Assembly: GCA_938743325.2 (NCBI GenBank)
Contig: OW568862.1
Coordinates: forward strand, 1,031,501-1,095,500
Source: Pycnococcus provasolii
Taxonomy: Eukaryota > Chlorophyta > Pseudoscourfieldiophyceae > Pseudoscourfieldiales > Pycnococcaceae
DNA length: 64,000 nucleotides
Direction of reading: 5' to 3'
Below are positions 43,691 through 53,135 of the stretch, one piece after another. Numbering within the stretch: the stretch's first letter is position 1; each line of letters opens with the position of its first letter. The position numbers were made by a program, and so were the translations under genes. The notes under the pieces were generated by a model, which was not told where the DNA came from, searched no databases, and saw nothing but the letters and a program-made list of their open reading frames with translations.

Positions 43691-46462
43691 ATGGCAAAAC
43701 TGGACGGCGCCGTTTGTCTACGCTTGCACCAGCGCGAGTGCCTTTTAAACATCATGCACGCGCTCAGAGAGCCTACCACTATGAGGGACAGTTGTTGCAA
43801 ACCGTCGAAGTTTCTCATCCAGCACGCACCTGGATCGGGGAAAACCTTAACCATGGCGGCGCTCACGTACGCGCTCATCAACGAAGACGGAGACGACGAC
43901 GACGACGACGACGACGGCAGCAGCAGCAACAACAACAACAACAATGGCGAGAACATGGTCGTAGTGTTGTCAGATCGACTCGTGCTTGACGAGCAACTCG
44001 CGCGCGTCATCTCGCAGTACCTCGGCGGGAAGGGAGTGTGCACGCAGCAAGTGCTCAAAAAGTGCTCCGGAATTGACAAAACGGACTCGCTCGCTCACGC
44101 GCTTGCCGATCGAAGGTGCCGTGTCGTGGTTACCACACTCCAGACATTTCGCACGCAGGCATACGAAGTGAAGAAGGTGGCGCGCAGAAGAGTGGCGGTC
44201 GTCGCGGACGAGGCTCATAGAGGGCACAACAGTGCAACCGCAGCTGTGCTTGAGGAGTCTCTTGCGAAAGCGGGTGTGACGAGCCTAGCGTACTTCTGCT
44301 TCACAGCCACGCCCGGACAGGCGACGCTTACACAGTTTGGTCAGCTGCAGGGTAATGTTCTGCGTCCGTTTCACGTATATAGTCTTCGCGATGCCGAGGC
44401 TGATGGACTCACGCTCCCTCTGCTCGACGACTATACGTGCATATCACCGCGTGTTTCCCTCCACCGCACGGAAGATGGCCGTGGCGGGGAAGGTGCCGAC
44501 TGCAAGTCGAGAAAGCTGGACGTGTCGTCGCATCTCCATCGTGCCGCTTCGATGTCGGCAAGTCTGCGAGCGAAGGCGGCTTACATTGCCGAGCACCACG
44601 TGAAACGATTGGCGAATGGACTCTACACCGCGTTTCCAGAAGCGCGCTCACTGGTCGTGTGCTGCTCGCGCTACGCGGTGCTGCGCATGAGGCGCGCTCT
44701 CGTGCGTGAATTCAAAAGACTGCGCGAAGAGAAATCTAAGCTTGCTGGAGCTGTGCCAATGGATGTCGCCTTGCCCGCTGATTCCGTGTACGCCGCATTC
44801 AGTGGAACGCTCGCCGTGACTCCTGCTCAAGGCGCACTTGATGAAGAAGACGGATATGACGATGGCGATAACGAAAGCGACGCAGAGGTGCCAAACAAAA
44901 CCCTGGTGAACGAATCCGATGTCAACGGGATCCTGAACTTTCGCGACGCGCGCTTTCTCATCGTGTGCGGGAAGTATGAAACGGGCTACGACGACTATCG
45001 TCTCGTTACATTATATCTCGACAGACCGGTCGCGGGAAGTCGCGCTGTTCAGGTTTGCGGTCGTATTGGCCGGAAGCCGCCGACGGGAGCGGGATCGAAA
45101 CCGACACCCTGCGTCGTTGACTTCGCAAATGACATTGACACGATCTACGACTCGTTCGTTGTCTTCTACGATGAGGCGGAACTTCACACGGATGGCGATA
45201 GCTCGGGCAATAAGGAGAGAAGTGCGTTCGAGGGTGCGCTTCGCCACGTACTAGCCGCACTTTCGTCAGCAGGGGCGGCTGCTACGCACGGTGCATCGAT
45301 AGGAGGTGCGCTGAATCTCACGCCCACGGAGGCAGCAAGATGGACGGCCGTTGCCCGTGGCGCACACGATGAGCTGGAAACGCCTGGTGATGACGGAGGA
45401 GCCGCACGTGCTCAGGCAGCCGTCGCTGATTACATCTCGGCATGTCTCGCGCTGCGATGTCAGGCACCCGAGCTGCCGCTAAGCTGGGCGCGCGCTTACC
45501 GCGACGCTCTAAAGGACGAACTTGCACGTGCGCAACAGAGCGGCGCAACTAGCGCACGCTTGCCACGAGGGTGGTGCGCGCGCGTTGACTCCATGGACGT
45601 GACATGGACCGGCGCCGTTTCTCTTCGTGAGAGGCTTGGTGGAGTGTCTCTGCCAACGATTCCTCTAGGGCGCAGCGCGGGCGGCGGCGCCAGCACAAGC
45701 AGCAAGCTCAGCTTGGGCGCGGCATCGCAGCAGATGCTCACCTCCTTGTCGTCGAGCAGCTCTGCTCCGCTCCTCGCACTCGCGGATGCCATTTCACGTG
45801 CAGCGGAGCAAGGTGCGGCGCCACAGCATGCGCTAGCCCTGCTGCGTCGTGCGGCAATGCGGAGAGTCACAACCGAGGATCTTGTGAGTACGCGCCTTGC
45901 GTTCGCCGTGAAGCGCCTTCGTCGGGCACACACGGACACAAATGTGATCGCATCAGCATCCGCACTATTGCGAACGTGGCGCGCTCTCGTGGATGCCGTT
46001 GGCGAGGGTCAGGCTGCGGAGGATCAGAAGATTGTTGCTTTCCTTGCATCGTCGCTTGGTGCGAGCGGCGGCAAGGATGCCAGGGTGCATGCCGCTGCGC
46101 AACGTTTGCACGCCGCCTTGCATGCACGCGACCCGAAGGATGCTAAGGCGCATGCACGTGCCCTGGCGACATTCCTCAAGTCGGATGAAAGCATGCGCGA
46201 GCGCGTGATTGACGGTGGCAGTGAGGTGGCATCGAGTGCCGTTGCCGAGGCGCTCGGTTATGGCAAGCGCAAGCGTGCCGCCGCCGAGGCTGCTCAGAAG
46301 GATGACGACGCGATGGTCCCCGGAGGAACCGACTGCGCGCGGTGCGGCGGCGTTCGATGCGTTGAGGAGGTCACGATGAACGGCGGGGGAACGTATGCGC
46401 AGGAGCGTGAGCTCCTGCAGAAGGCTGTGTGCCGTATGTGTGGCCACACGAGCGTCGTTTGA
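43691..46462 (+). CDS. HsdR-like superfamily 2 helicase fused to TFIIS-like domains
   Basis: The protein is 923 aa and intronless. Residues 1-540 are a two-domain SF2 ATPase resembling the motor of type I restriction HsdR: Walker A APGSGKT (46-52), VLSDRLVLDEQL, DEAH (173-176), TATP (205-208), then YETGYDDYRLVTLYLDRPV, QVCGRIGR and a VVDFANDID block like the HsdR motor end. The N-terminal nuclease domain of HsdR is absent. At about 716-770, VTTEDLVSTRLAFAVKRLR ... LLRTWRALVDAV resembles the TFIIS N-terminal (LW) domain. The end carries a zinc-ribbon-like C882-x2-C885 ... C914-x2-C917. The DE acidic hairpin needed for transcript cleavage by TFIIS is not seen. An acidic Asp run and an Asn run interrupt domain 1. 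It is probably nuclear; horizontal origin of the motor is inference. Confidence 0.75.
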   Translation: MAKLDGAVCLRLHQRECLLNIMHALREPTTMRDSCCKPSKFLIQHAPGSGKTLTMAALTYALINEDGDDDDDDDDGSSSNNNNNNGENMVVVLSDRLVLDEQLARVISQYLGGKGVCTQQVLKKCSGIDKTDSLAHALADRRCRVVVTTLQTFRTQAYEVKKVARRRVAVVADEAHRGHNSATAAVLEESLAKAGVTSLAYFCFTATPGQATLTQFGQLQGNVLRPFHVYSLRDAEADGLTLPLLDDYTCISPRVSLHRTEDGRGGEGADCKSRKLDVSSHLHRAASMSASLRAKAAYIAEHHVKRLANGLYTAFPEARSLVVCCSRYAVLRMRRALVREFKRLREEKSKLAGAVPMDVALPADSVYAAFSGTLAVTPAQGALDEEDGYDDGDNESDAEVPNKTLVNESDVNGILNFRDARFLIVCGKYETGYDDYRLVTLYLDRPVAGSRAVQVCGRIGRKPPTGAGSKPTPCVVDFANDIDTIYDSFVVFYDEAELHTDGDSSGNKERSAFEGALRHVLAALSSAGAAATHGASIGGALNLTPTEAARWTAVARGAHDELETPGDDGGAARAQAAVADYISACLALRCQAPELPLSWARAYRDALKDELARAQQSGATSARLPRGWCARVDSMDVTWTGAVSLRERLGGVSLPTIPLGRSAGGGASTSSKLSLGAASQQMLTSLSSSSSAPLLALADAISRAAEQGAAPQHALALLRRAAMRRVTTEDLVSTRLAFAVKRLRRAHTDTNVIASASALLRTWRALVDAVGEGQAAEDQKIVAFLASSLGASGGKDARVHAAAQRLHAALHARDPKDAKAHARALATFLKSDESMRERVIDGGSEVASSAVAEALGYGKRKRAAAEAAQKDDDAMVPGGTDCARCGGVRCVEEVTMNGGGTYAQERELLQKAVCRMCGHTSVV

Positions 46463-46681
46463 ATGAATGGCAATGGCTTTAATGTACTATCATACTTGTA
46501 ATATGCACAATTGTATCTCACAATTTTCATCGTTTTCTTTGATCGTTTGATGTGTGACGGTCGCACCCTGGGGTCGACTGTTTTCGTTGGGGAAAATTCG
46601 GGGTCCCCTTCCCCATTCTGAAGTCTGATTTCTGACTTGGCAGATTTGCGGCGGCGGCGGCGGCTACATACACTGCGTCCG

Positions 46682-47980
46682 ATGCCTCCTGCTTCCGCTT
46701 CGAAGGCGCGCGAAGACGCGAAGAAGGCGCAAAAGAAGGCGCCTCGAACGAGCCTCGAAGACGCGTCGAAGACGCGACTCTTCGACGACGTCATGGATGT
46801 GCCTGCGTGGGATACGCCCGCGTTGCGGCTTCCTCATGCAGAGTTGTCAGTGGTGATGCCGATCACCAAAAAAAAGAAGTCCAAGAACAAATTTAAGAGA
46901 CACCTCGATGAGGAGAAGGAGGAGGAGGAGAGGCCTAGCGCCATTGCTACGAGTCCGCCAGCACCGTTGCCGTCACAGCCACACAGTCACCAGAAGAGCA
47001 ATCAGAAGAAGAGGCAGAAGACCGCGGCGCACGTGACAACGACAAACAAGGCACTGGAGATGGCAGTGATCTCTGCGCCTACAAAGGCGACGACGACGAC
47101 GGTGCCACCAACGACGACAAAAAAGGCGTCGTCGCAAGGAGGTCTCGACGCCATGCTGGCGTCCATGCGCAATCGGCTAGCTGGAGGTCGCTTTCGACAG
47201 CTGAATGAATTTCTGTACACGTCAAGTGGCGCAGAGGCGCTGCGCCGCTTTCAGGGGGATACGTCACTCTTTGCCGAGTATCACGAAGGATACCGCGCAA
47301 TGGCTGCCAAGTGGCCTGCGTCTAAGGCGGGAGGCGGCGCCGCACGGCCTGCACACGCCGCCGCGGCGTTCGTGAAAGGTGTGGTGCTCCCGCGTCGTGC
47401 AAAGGATAAGGTTGTTGTCGCAGACCTCGGATGCGGCGATGCAGAACTGCACGCAACTCTTGGTCCAGTCGGCGTGGACGTGCGCTCCTTCGACCTCTTC
47501 ACCGCGAAACCGTGTGTTGTCGCAGCGGACATCGCCAATCTGCGTGACTTCCTCGACGATGCCTGCGTCGACGTAGCCGTATTCTGCCTTGCGCTCATGG
47601 GCACGGACTACGCCAAGGCGATCACAGAGGCGTGTCGCGTCGCAAAGCCGGGCGGGTACGTGTACATCGTCGAGGTGCGCAGCCGATTCCCAGAGGCGAC
47701 GAAGCAGCAACGCGACGATGGCGCTTCTGCGTCGAAAGCGAACAAGGCGAAGGCAAAGGCTGCAAAGCGCGCAATCATGGAAGGCACGAGCCTCGTGCAC
47801 GCCTGCGAGCGCAATCTTGGACTTGTGAATGTGACGCATCTGCACGCCAATACACCCGCGGTGATGCCCAATGATTTTTTCGTGACGCTCATCTTCCAGA
47901 AGAAGGCGAATGCCGGCGTCGGCGCAAAGTCTGCCGTGCCGTGGCCAACTCTCAAGGCTTGCGAGTATAAAAGGAGATGA
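46682..47980 (+). CDS. RRP8: ribosomal RNA-processing protein 8 (rRNA m1A methyltransferase)
   Basis: The protein is 432 aa from ATG 46682. RRP8 methylates an adenine of the large-subunit rRNA in the nucleolus. Residues 1-150 are Lys/Ser/Thr-rich, with KKKKSKNKFKR as a likely nuclear signal. The conserved C-terminal part has LAGGRFRQLNEFLYT (about 165-179), where RRP8 proteins have a similar segment, then motif I VVADLGCGDAEL at about 243-254. Next come DVAVFCLALMGTDY, the expected CLxLMG block, and GGYVYIVEVRSRF. It converges on the UBE2J-TPR gene, with 46 bp between stops. Confidence 0.85.
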   Translation: MPPASASKAREDAKKAQKKAPRTSLEDASKTRLFDDVMDVPAWDTPALRLPHAELSVVMPITKKKKSKNKFKRHLDEEKEEEERPSAIATSPPAPLPSQPHSHQKSNQKKRQKTAAHVTTTNKALEMAVISAPTKATTTTVPPTTTKKASSQGGLDAMLASMRNRLAGGRFRQLNEFLYTSSGAEALRRFQGDTSLFAEYHEGYRAMAAKWPASKAGGGAARPAHAAAAFVKGVVLPRRAKDKVVVADLGCGDAELHATLGPVGVDVRSFDLFTAKPCVVAADIANLRDFLDDACVDVAVFCLALMGTDYAKAITEACRVAKPGGYVYIVEVRSRFPEATKQQRDDGASASKANKAKAKAAKRAIMEGTSLVHACERNLGLVNVTHLHANTPAVMPNDFFVTLIFQKKANAGVGAKSAVPWPTLKACEYKRR

Positions 47981-48026
47981 GGAAAATTTATATTGTAGTA
48001 CTTACTAAGGTAACATATTCTGTTGT

Positions 48027-49235
48027 TCATGTGCCAAGTTTCTTCTGGCTGATTGCGCGTCGTTGCTGAGCCTTTTCGTAAGACGGGTTGAGACGCAATG
48101 CGACGTCACACGCTGCCACAGCCTCGGCGTGCTTTTTAGAAAGCGCAAAGGCGGCAGCCATGTTTGAGTATAAGGCACTGTAGATGGGGCAGTATGCCAC
48201 CGCGTTTTCAAATGCAGAGATGGCAGCATCGTAGTCCTTCGCGGCATACTTCGCGTTTGCCTCCTCCTTCAGACGAGCTACTTCAGACAGCCAGGCGCGC
48301 GTCGTCGTTGGGCCGCTTGCGATGAAGTTGTCTATAGAAGCGTTCCATCTTCGTGCGCATGAAGCATCATCATCGTCGTCATCATCAGATGTCATCGTCG
48401 CGTCTACATTGCGTTCATCTGAGCCGTTGCCTTGCGGCGCAACACATGATGCCGCGTCCAAGTCGCCCAAGCAGAGGTATGCTTCAGCCGCCGCAGAAGA
48501 TACCGCCTCGTCTTGGCCAGGAACGCGCTTGATGGCTTCCGCCAGCGTGTCGGCGGAGATCGCATCGTCAGACTCTATTTGCAAGGAAGCGGCCAGCTGG
48601 CGGAGCGCAACGCTAGCTTCACCCTTTGCAGCCGCCGTGCGCACAGCCGCTGCTGCCTTTACGACGTCGGCGTACGTATCGATGTCAGTGGTGGTTGCGT
48701 CACCGCAGCCGTCCTCCTTCTCTGCCGAACGCTGCTTCTCGACGGCAACTGCGCGCTCCTTATAGTATTCAGGAAACAGATTACGCGTTAGGCCGTTCGT
48801 TTGGCAGTGTTCAAGGCTGCCGCGTGCGAGATTGAGCTTCTCCTCCTCAGTCGTTTCGACGGCGCCCGTCGTGACATCGTCCTGTACCATGAAGGAGAGC
48901 ACTCCCTGCACTATTGATGCAACGGACCAGAGCGGGTTCCATGACTCCGGGTGAAAGTCTGACATGGATAGGCAGAGGCGCGTTTGCGTGGCAAACCGAC
49001 CGGAAGGCGTGAGCATGGAGATGGCTGGCGGTGCGAATGGGTAGTTGGGGGGGAAGACGAGTTTGCCGACGTACGTGCCTAGGTGGTACGGCGTTGACGG
49101 CGGTCCTTCGAGGACGAAGTACCACACGTGTATGTCCGACTCGTCGACGTGCACGCACGGGCAGTACGCGGGCGGCGCGTCGTGGTACGCGCGCATCTCC
49201 TTCTGCAGGCGGCGCAGGCACAGCTTAGCCGCCAT
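48027..49235 (-). CDS. UBE2J-like E2 ubiquitin-conjugating enzyme fused to TPRs
   Basis: The protein is 402 aa with ATG 49235. Residues about 5-150 form a UBC6/UBE2J-type E2 domain: KLVFPPNYPFAPPAI, then TQTRLCLSMSDFHPESWNPLW with the catalytic Cys at about 88 and IVQGVLSFMVQ. UBE2J enzymes normally end in a single membrane anchor and act in ER-associated degradation. Here the end has no hydrophobic anchor. About residues 305-395 hold two to three tetratricopeptide repeats (EANAKYAAKDYDAAISAFENAVAYCP-type), following an acidic linker. The fusion suggests recruitment to a chaperone-like partner in place of the membrane. Partner and substrate are unknown. Confidence 0.75.
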   Translation of the reverse strand: MAAKLCLRRLQKEMRAYHDAPPAYCPCVHVDESDIHVWYFVLEGPPSTPYHLGTYVGKLVFPPNYPFAPPAISMLTPSGRFATQTRLCLSMSDFHPESWNPLWSVASIVQGVLSFMVQDDVTTGAVETTEEEKLNLARGSLEHCQTNGLTRNLFPEYYKERAVAVEKQRSAEKEDGCGDATTTDIDTYADVVKAAAAVRTAAAKGEASVALRQLAASLQIESDDAISADTLAEAIKRVPGQDEAVSSAAAEAYLCLGDLDAASCVAPQGNGSDERNVDATMTSDDDDDDDASCARRWNASIDNFIASGPTTTRAWLSEVARLKEEANAKYAAKDYDAAISAFENAVAYCPIYSALYSNMAAAFALSKKHAEAVAACDVALRLNPSYEKAQQRRAISQKKLGT

Positions 49236-49442
49236 CGGCACCTACGGCCGGATCGATTTGGTAAACTTTAATCAACCAAATGCGCGGGACGAATCGTTCG
49301 GGTTTTGAATTCCTTTTCTGGTTGGGGTTTTGAGTACCTGTTTTTGAGTCAGCTATGATATCTGCTTTCTCGGAGTTCGGAGTGAGGCCTGCTTTGCACG
49401 CCTGCTTTGCGCTTTTTTGTGATACCTGTCAATTTCACTTTC

Positions 49443-50462
49443 ATGCCACCGCACACGCGTCGCGTCACCTTGCTCGCCCATGCCGCACTGGCGTACGATG
49501 CCCTCAGGCTCGTCTTCTTCCCGTGGCAACGCGAGCGACGCCTTGCCAGGGAGTGTGAGCGAACGCGCATCGCGCGGATGCCTCGGAGGTTTGCCGCTGG
49601 TTTATTGTACTCCGTCGCAATTCGCCGCGACGGTACAACTGTGCTTTGGGGCAACATCGCCGATATGATTCGAAGCATTCCTATACGTTCGTACAATGAC
49701 TGCATGAACGACGGCGACTTAAAGTTTGCCGCAATTGAACGTGTCGCCGCGAGTGCCACTCACTTGCTCCGGTTGCGTAGCAACGGGAGCGTCGTGTGCT
49801 GGGGCGACAACGACGAGGGCCAGGCGCCTCCCGAAGGTGTCGATGGTGACTTTGTCGAGATCGCGGCGGGTGACGCTCACTCGCTGGCACTGCGACGCGA
49901 CGGCAGTGGTGTCGCGTGCTGGGGCGACAACGACGAGGGTCAGGCGCCTCCCGAAGGTGTCGGTGGTGACTTTGTCATGATTGCGGCGGGTGGCGCTCAC
50001 TCGCTGGCGCTGCGACGCGACGGCAGTGGTATCGCGTGCTGGGGATACAACGAAGACGGCCGGGCGCCTCCCGAAGGCGTCGAGGGTGACTTCGTCGCGA
50101 TCGGCGCGGGTACTAGTCACTCGCTGGCGCTGCGACGCGACGGCAGCGTCGCGTGCTGGGGATACAACGAAGACGGCCAGGCGCCTCCCGAAGGCGTCGA
50201 GGGTGACTTCGTCGCAATTGACGCGGGTAATGGTCACTCGCTGGCGCTGCGACGCGACGGCAGCGTCGCGTGCTGGGGCTGGAACGAGTACGGCCAGGCG
50301 CCCCCCGAAGGCGTCAAAGGTGACTTCGTCGCGATCAGCGCAGGCACTGCTCACTCGCTGGCGCTACGACGCGACGGCAGCATTGAGGGCTGGGGCTGTA
50401 ACCTCTTCGGCGAGGCGCCTCCCGATGGTAGGGTAGGTCCCTTCGGACGCGTCGACGTATAA
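49443..50462 (+). CDS. RCC1-like repeat protein
   Basis: The protein is 339 aa from ATG 49443. From about residue 115 it has at least five tandem units of about 40 residues: CWG-x-N-x2-G-QAPPEGV then GDFV, AG and HSLALRRDGS. This is the blade pattern of RCC1/BLIP-II-type beta-propellers. At the DNA level the units are nearly identical over 120 bp. The N-terminus is basic and lacks a known domain. A regulatory or binding role is likely; I cannot name the partner. It converges with the next gene, with 47 bp between stops. Confidence 0.7.
   Translation: MPPHTRRVTLLAHAALAYDALRLVFFPWQRERRLARECERTRIARMPRRFAAGLLYSVAIRRDGTTVLWGNIADMIRSIPIRSYNDCMNDGDLKFAAIERVAASATHLLRLRSNGSVVCWGDNDEGQAPPEGVDGDFVEIAAGDAHSLALRRDGSGVACWGDNDEGQAPPEGVGGDFVMIAAGGAHSLALRRDGSGIACWGYNEDGRAPPEGVEGDFVAIGAGTSHSLALRRDGSVACWGYNEDGQAPPEGVEGDFVAIDAGNGHSLALRRDGSVACWGWNEYGQAPPEGVKGDFVAISAGTAHSLALRRDGSIEGWGCNLFGEAPPDGRVGPFGRVDV
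49795..50440 (+). repeat. 120-bp tandem repeat inside the RCC1-like gene
   Basis: Five to six copies of a unit of about 117-120 bp encode the RCC1-like blades. Their near-identity at synonymous positions indicates recent duplication or conversion. Confidence 0.85.
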
Positions 50463-50509
50463 ACAAATACTATTGCAAACAATGTTTTGGTACTTAGTCT
50501 ACTTACAAT

Positions 50510-52888
50510 TCATGCTTCGTCAGCAACAACACCCGGGGATTCGGGGGGTTCACCCGTCCACGCACACGCAGGAAGGCTTAGACACGCAAAAACACGATGC
50601 AAAACCTCGCGAGGAAGACGGTCGAACGCGCGCACAGACTCGGTCACGGAAGGGAGGTCAGATGTGGTGAGACGTGACTTGCCGTGAGTGTGAATCGTCA
50701 GCAGCTCGCGGACGGCATCGCGGAAACGACGAGGGTAGCGGTGATGAACCTCGGGCGTCCAAACGTGAGGGAGAAGCGCAACGCACCAGATGCCCGTCTC
50801 CGTGGAAATCGCCAGGAACGGCGCGTCGCGGCTCTGTCGGCCCCGCGCTAGGAACGGTGCAAGTCCCGTGATGCGAAATCCGCGCGAGTTGAACCGAATA
50901 CGCGCGTTCATGGCATGCGCGTCGGGTGGCTTGATGAGCGGCAGAAACGTCAGCTGCTTCGCCTTTGGCGTTGGGAAACGCGTCTCATCCGAAGTCGAGG
51001 TGAGCATAGATTCCGCCGAAAAGCTCCAGAGGCGCCATCTCTCCTCCGCGCACAGAACCACGTCGGGCATGCCAGGGTGGTATGCTGCGGGCAGCATGGG
51101 GCCATCGGAAGCGAGCGCCGCGACGAGACTTGCTTGACATCTCCCATCAGGCGATAGGCGCACTCGCCAAACGGCGCACGTTCCTCTTTTGTCGCAGCAT
51201 GCGGTAAGAAAGCGAGCGTCCGGGCTCCACTTGCAGTACTGGCAGCCGTCAGCACGATCCTTGCCCGAGCCGTAGAAAGTCACGTGCGAGGGAGAGGGTC
51301 GCGTCGGATAATCAAGCTTTTGCGTCCACGGATCAGGACGATCGTCGTCGACACTGCTAGCGTGCTCGTCAAGCACGGCAGCACTGCCCGCGAGGCTTAG
51401 GATCCAGACCATCGGCTCATCGCACACCACCGCAACAAATCGACCGACGAGCGAGTTGTCGGCCGTGCTTGGCACTGGCTCCGCGCAGTTCAGGTGCTGA
51501 TCTTCGAGCAGAATCGCAGCAGCCGCAAGCATGAGTCTCGAGCCGGAGTGTCTCGTTGTCAGGGTGAACGTCTGCAAGCACGTTGAAATCATACCCTCAA
51601 TCGCGGGAATTGGCGTCTCCTCCCCGGCAATCGCTCGTCCGAGTGACCGCGCGCGCTCGCGTCGCATATTATCTCGACCAAGAACCACCGATGGATCGCC
51701 ATGTGCCGCCAGCGCAGACCCGGTTTCCATTGGCGGGATTTCCTCGTCGAGTTCAGCCGGCACGCCGAAGAGCGCGACGACGCCATCCTGAGATGCGACG
51801 TAAAGGCGCTCGACTCCGAGAAAGGATCCGAAACGAAGGCTGTTGCACATGGTGGTGATGGTGTGTCCAAAGCGCAGGTACGCGATGACAGTCAGGGTGG
51901 GACTGCTCGTGTTGCCGCCCCCTGACGACGACGATGGAGGTTCGCCGTTGTCGTTGTTGTTGTAGGACATTTGGCACAGTCCAACCATGCCGTTGTCGCC
52001 ACCAATCGCCATGAAGCGTCCGTCCTCCGACCGGCTGACAGAATATGCGCTGATGGAAAGGCGGCACTCGCATGCCACCTTCCAGTCAAGCGAGCCGGCT
52101 CTTGCCTTGTTTTGGTAGACGGCGACTCGCGTGATGAATCTGTGCTGAAACACCTCCGGGCTGTCGATGACAGTCAGCTCGTCAGCATCTTCTGCAGCGT
52201 GGTATCTGTAGTGCAGCGCGTCCGCCGTCTGGTAGTGTGGCAAGCACGCGCACGTGGAGATTGACGACGTTCCCGTGTTTGGTCCTGTGGCGACGTACGC
52301 GACGTCGTCGAACGCGTACGTTTGGTTGTTGTCCAAGGTTGGTGCGTCTCGTCTCCTGTCGTGTCCTGCGGGAAACACGGGTATTCTCTGCGCATCTGCG
52401 CGGTCGCGTTCGTCCGGGTCGTCCTCGCCCGAGTCGTCGTCGTCGTCGTCGTCGTCGCCCGAGTCGTCGACGTTCGTATCGTCGACGTCGTCGTCGACGT
52501 CCCATAACACGTCGTCGTCATCTCCTAGCGAGGAGTCGTCGAGGTCTTCGAATGACGAGTCGTCGTCGTCGTCGTCACTGAATCTGTATTCGTCAGGCTC
52601 GTCCCCGCCAGCGTCACCATCATCACCCCTAAAGTTAGCGTGTTCATCACCTTCGTCCCCATCACCACCATCACCTTCATCATCACCACCACCATCACTG
52701 CGAGGAATCGACCGGTCGCTAAGTGACCGGTCGCTAAGTGACCGGTCACTGCGTGATCGCGACAACGAGCGCGAAGAGCGACCAGAGACCAAGGGTTCAG
52801 CAGAGGCAGGAGCAGAGGCAGGAGCAGAGGCCGATGCCGATGCTGGCTGCTGCTGCTGCTGCTCATCAGGAGAGGCTGAGGCGGACAT
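50510..52888 (-). CDS. acidic WD-type protein
   Basis: The protein is 792 aa from ATG 52888; the frame continues upstream only to a TTG. Residues about 1-220 are disordered: a Gln run, Ala/Ser/Pro repeats, four LSDRS-type units encoded by a 15-bp repeat, and long Asp-rich stretches. From about 240 on it looks like a WD40-type propeller, for example SVSRSEDGRFMAIGGDNGMVGLCQM and CKWSPDARFLTACCDKRGTCAVWRV. The C-terminal FDRLPREVLHRVFACLSL resembles a SOCS or F-box-like helix, so it may contact a ubiquitin ligase. Family not identified. Confidence 0.7.
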   Translation of the reverse strand: MSASASPDEQQQQQPASASASAPASAPASAEPLVSGRSSRSLSRSRSDRSLSDRSLSDRSIPRSDGGGDDEGDGGDGDEGDEHANFRGDDGDAGGDEPDEYRFSDDDDDDSSFEDLDDSSLGDDDDVLWDVDDDVDDTNVDDSGDDDDDDDDSGEDDPDERDRADAQRIPVFPAGHDRRRDAPTLDNNQTYAFDDVAYVATGPNTGTSSISTCACLPHYQTADALHYRYHAAEDADELTVIDSPEVFQHRFITRVAVYQNKARAGSLDWKVACECRLSISAYSVSRSEDGRFMAIGGDNGMVGLCQMSYNNNDNGEPPSSSSGGGNTSSPTLTVIAYLRFGHTITTMCNSLRFGSFLGVERLYVASQDGVVALFGVPAELDEEIPPMETGSALAAHGDPSVVLGRDNMRRERARSLGRAIAGEETPIPAIEGMISTCLQTFTLTTRHSGSRLMLAAAAILLEDQHLNCAEPVPSTADNSLVGRFVAVVCDEPMVWILSLAGSAAVLDEHASSVDDDRPDPWTQKLDYPTRPSPSHVTFYGSGKDRADGCQYCKWSPDARFLTACCDKRGTCAVWRVRLSPDGRCQASLVAALASDGPMLPAAYHPGMPDVVLCAEERWRLWSFSAESMLTSTSDETRFPTPKAKQLTFLPLIKPPDAHAMNARIRFNSRGFRITGLAPFLARGRQSRDAPFLAISTETGIWCVALLPHVWTPEVHHRYPRRFRDAVRELLTIHTHGKSRLTTSDLPSVTESVRAFDRLPREVLHRVFACLSLPACAWTGEPPESPGVVADEA

Positions 52889-53135
52889 AAGCTTAGTTAG
52901 TTTGGGAAATGATGAGACGGATTCATTCAGCAGGGGAGACAAAACACGCCACGTGAGAAAAAACCACAGGAATCAGGGTGGGTTAGGGGTTAGGGGTACA
53001 TGTTAGGGGTTCGGCGATTATTAGGATTAGGGGTTCGGGCATTTCTTTTTCCCGCTTTTTTCGTTCCGTTCCGTTCCTCGAGGCCATTTCCACTTGGCAT
53101 TTTGCTCCTGTTGATACTTGATACCACACTTTGGT

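Noticed and set aside
52174-52521. Asp/Thr-rich ORFs on both strands in the WD-type gene
   Set aside because: GAC/GTC repeats leave all frames open; only the long frame has domain features.
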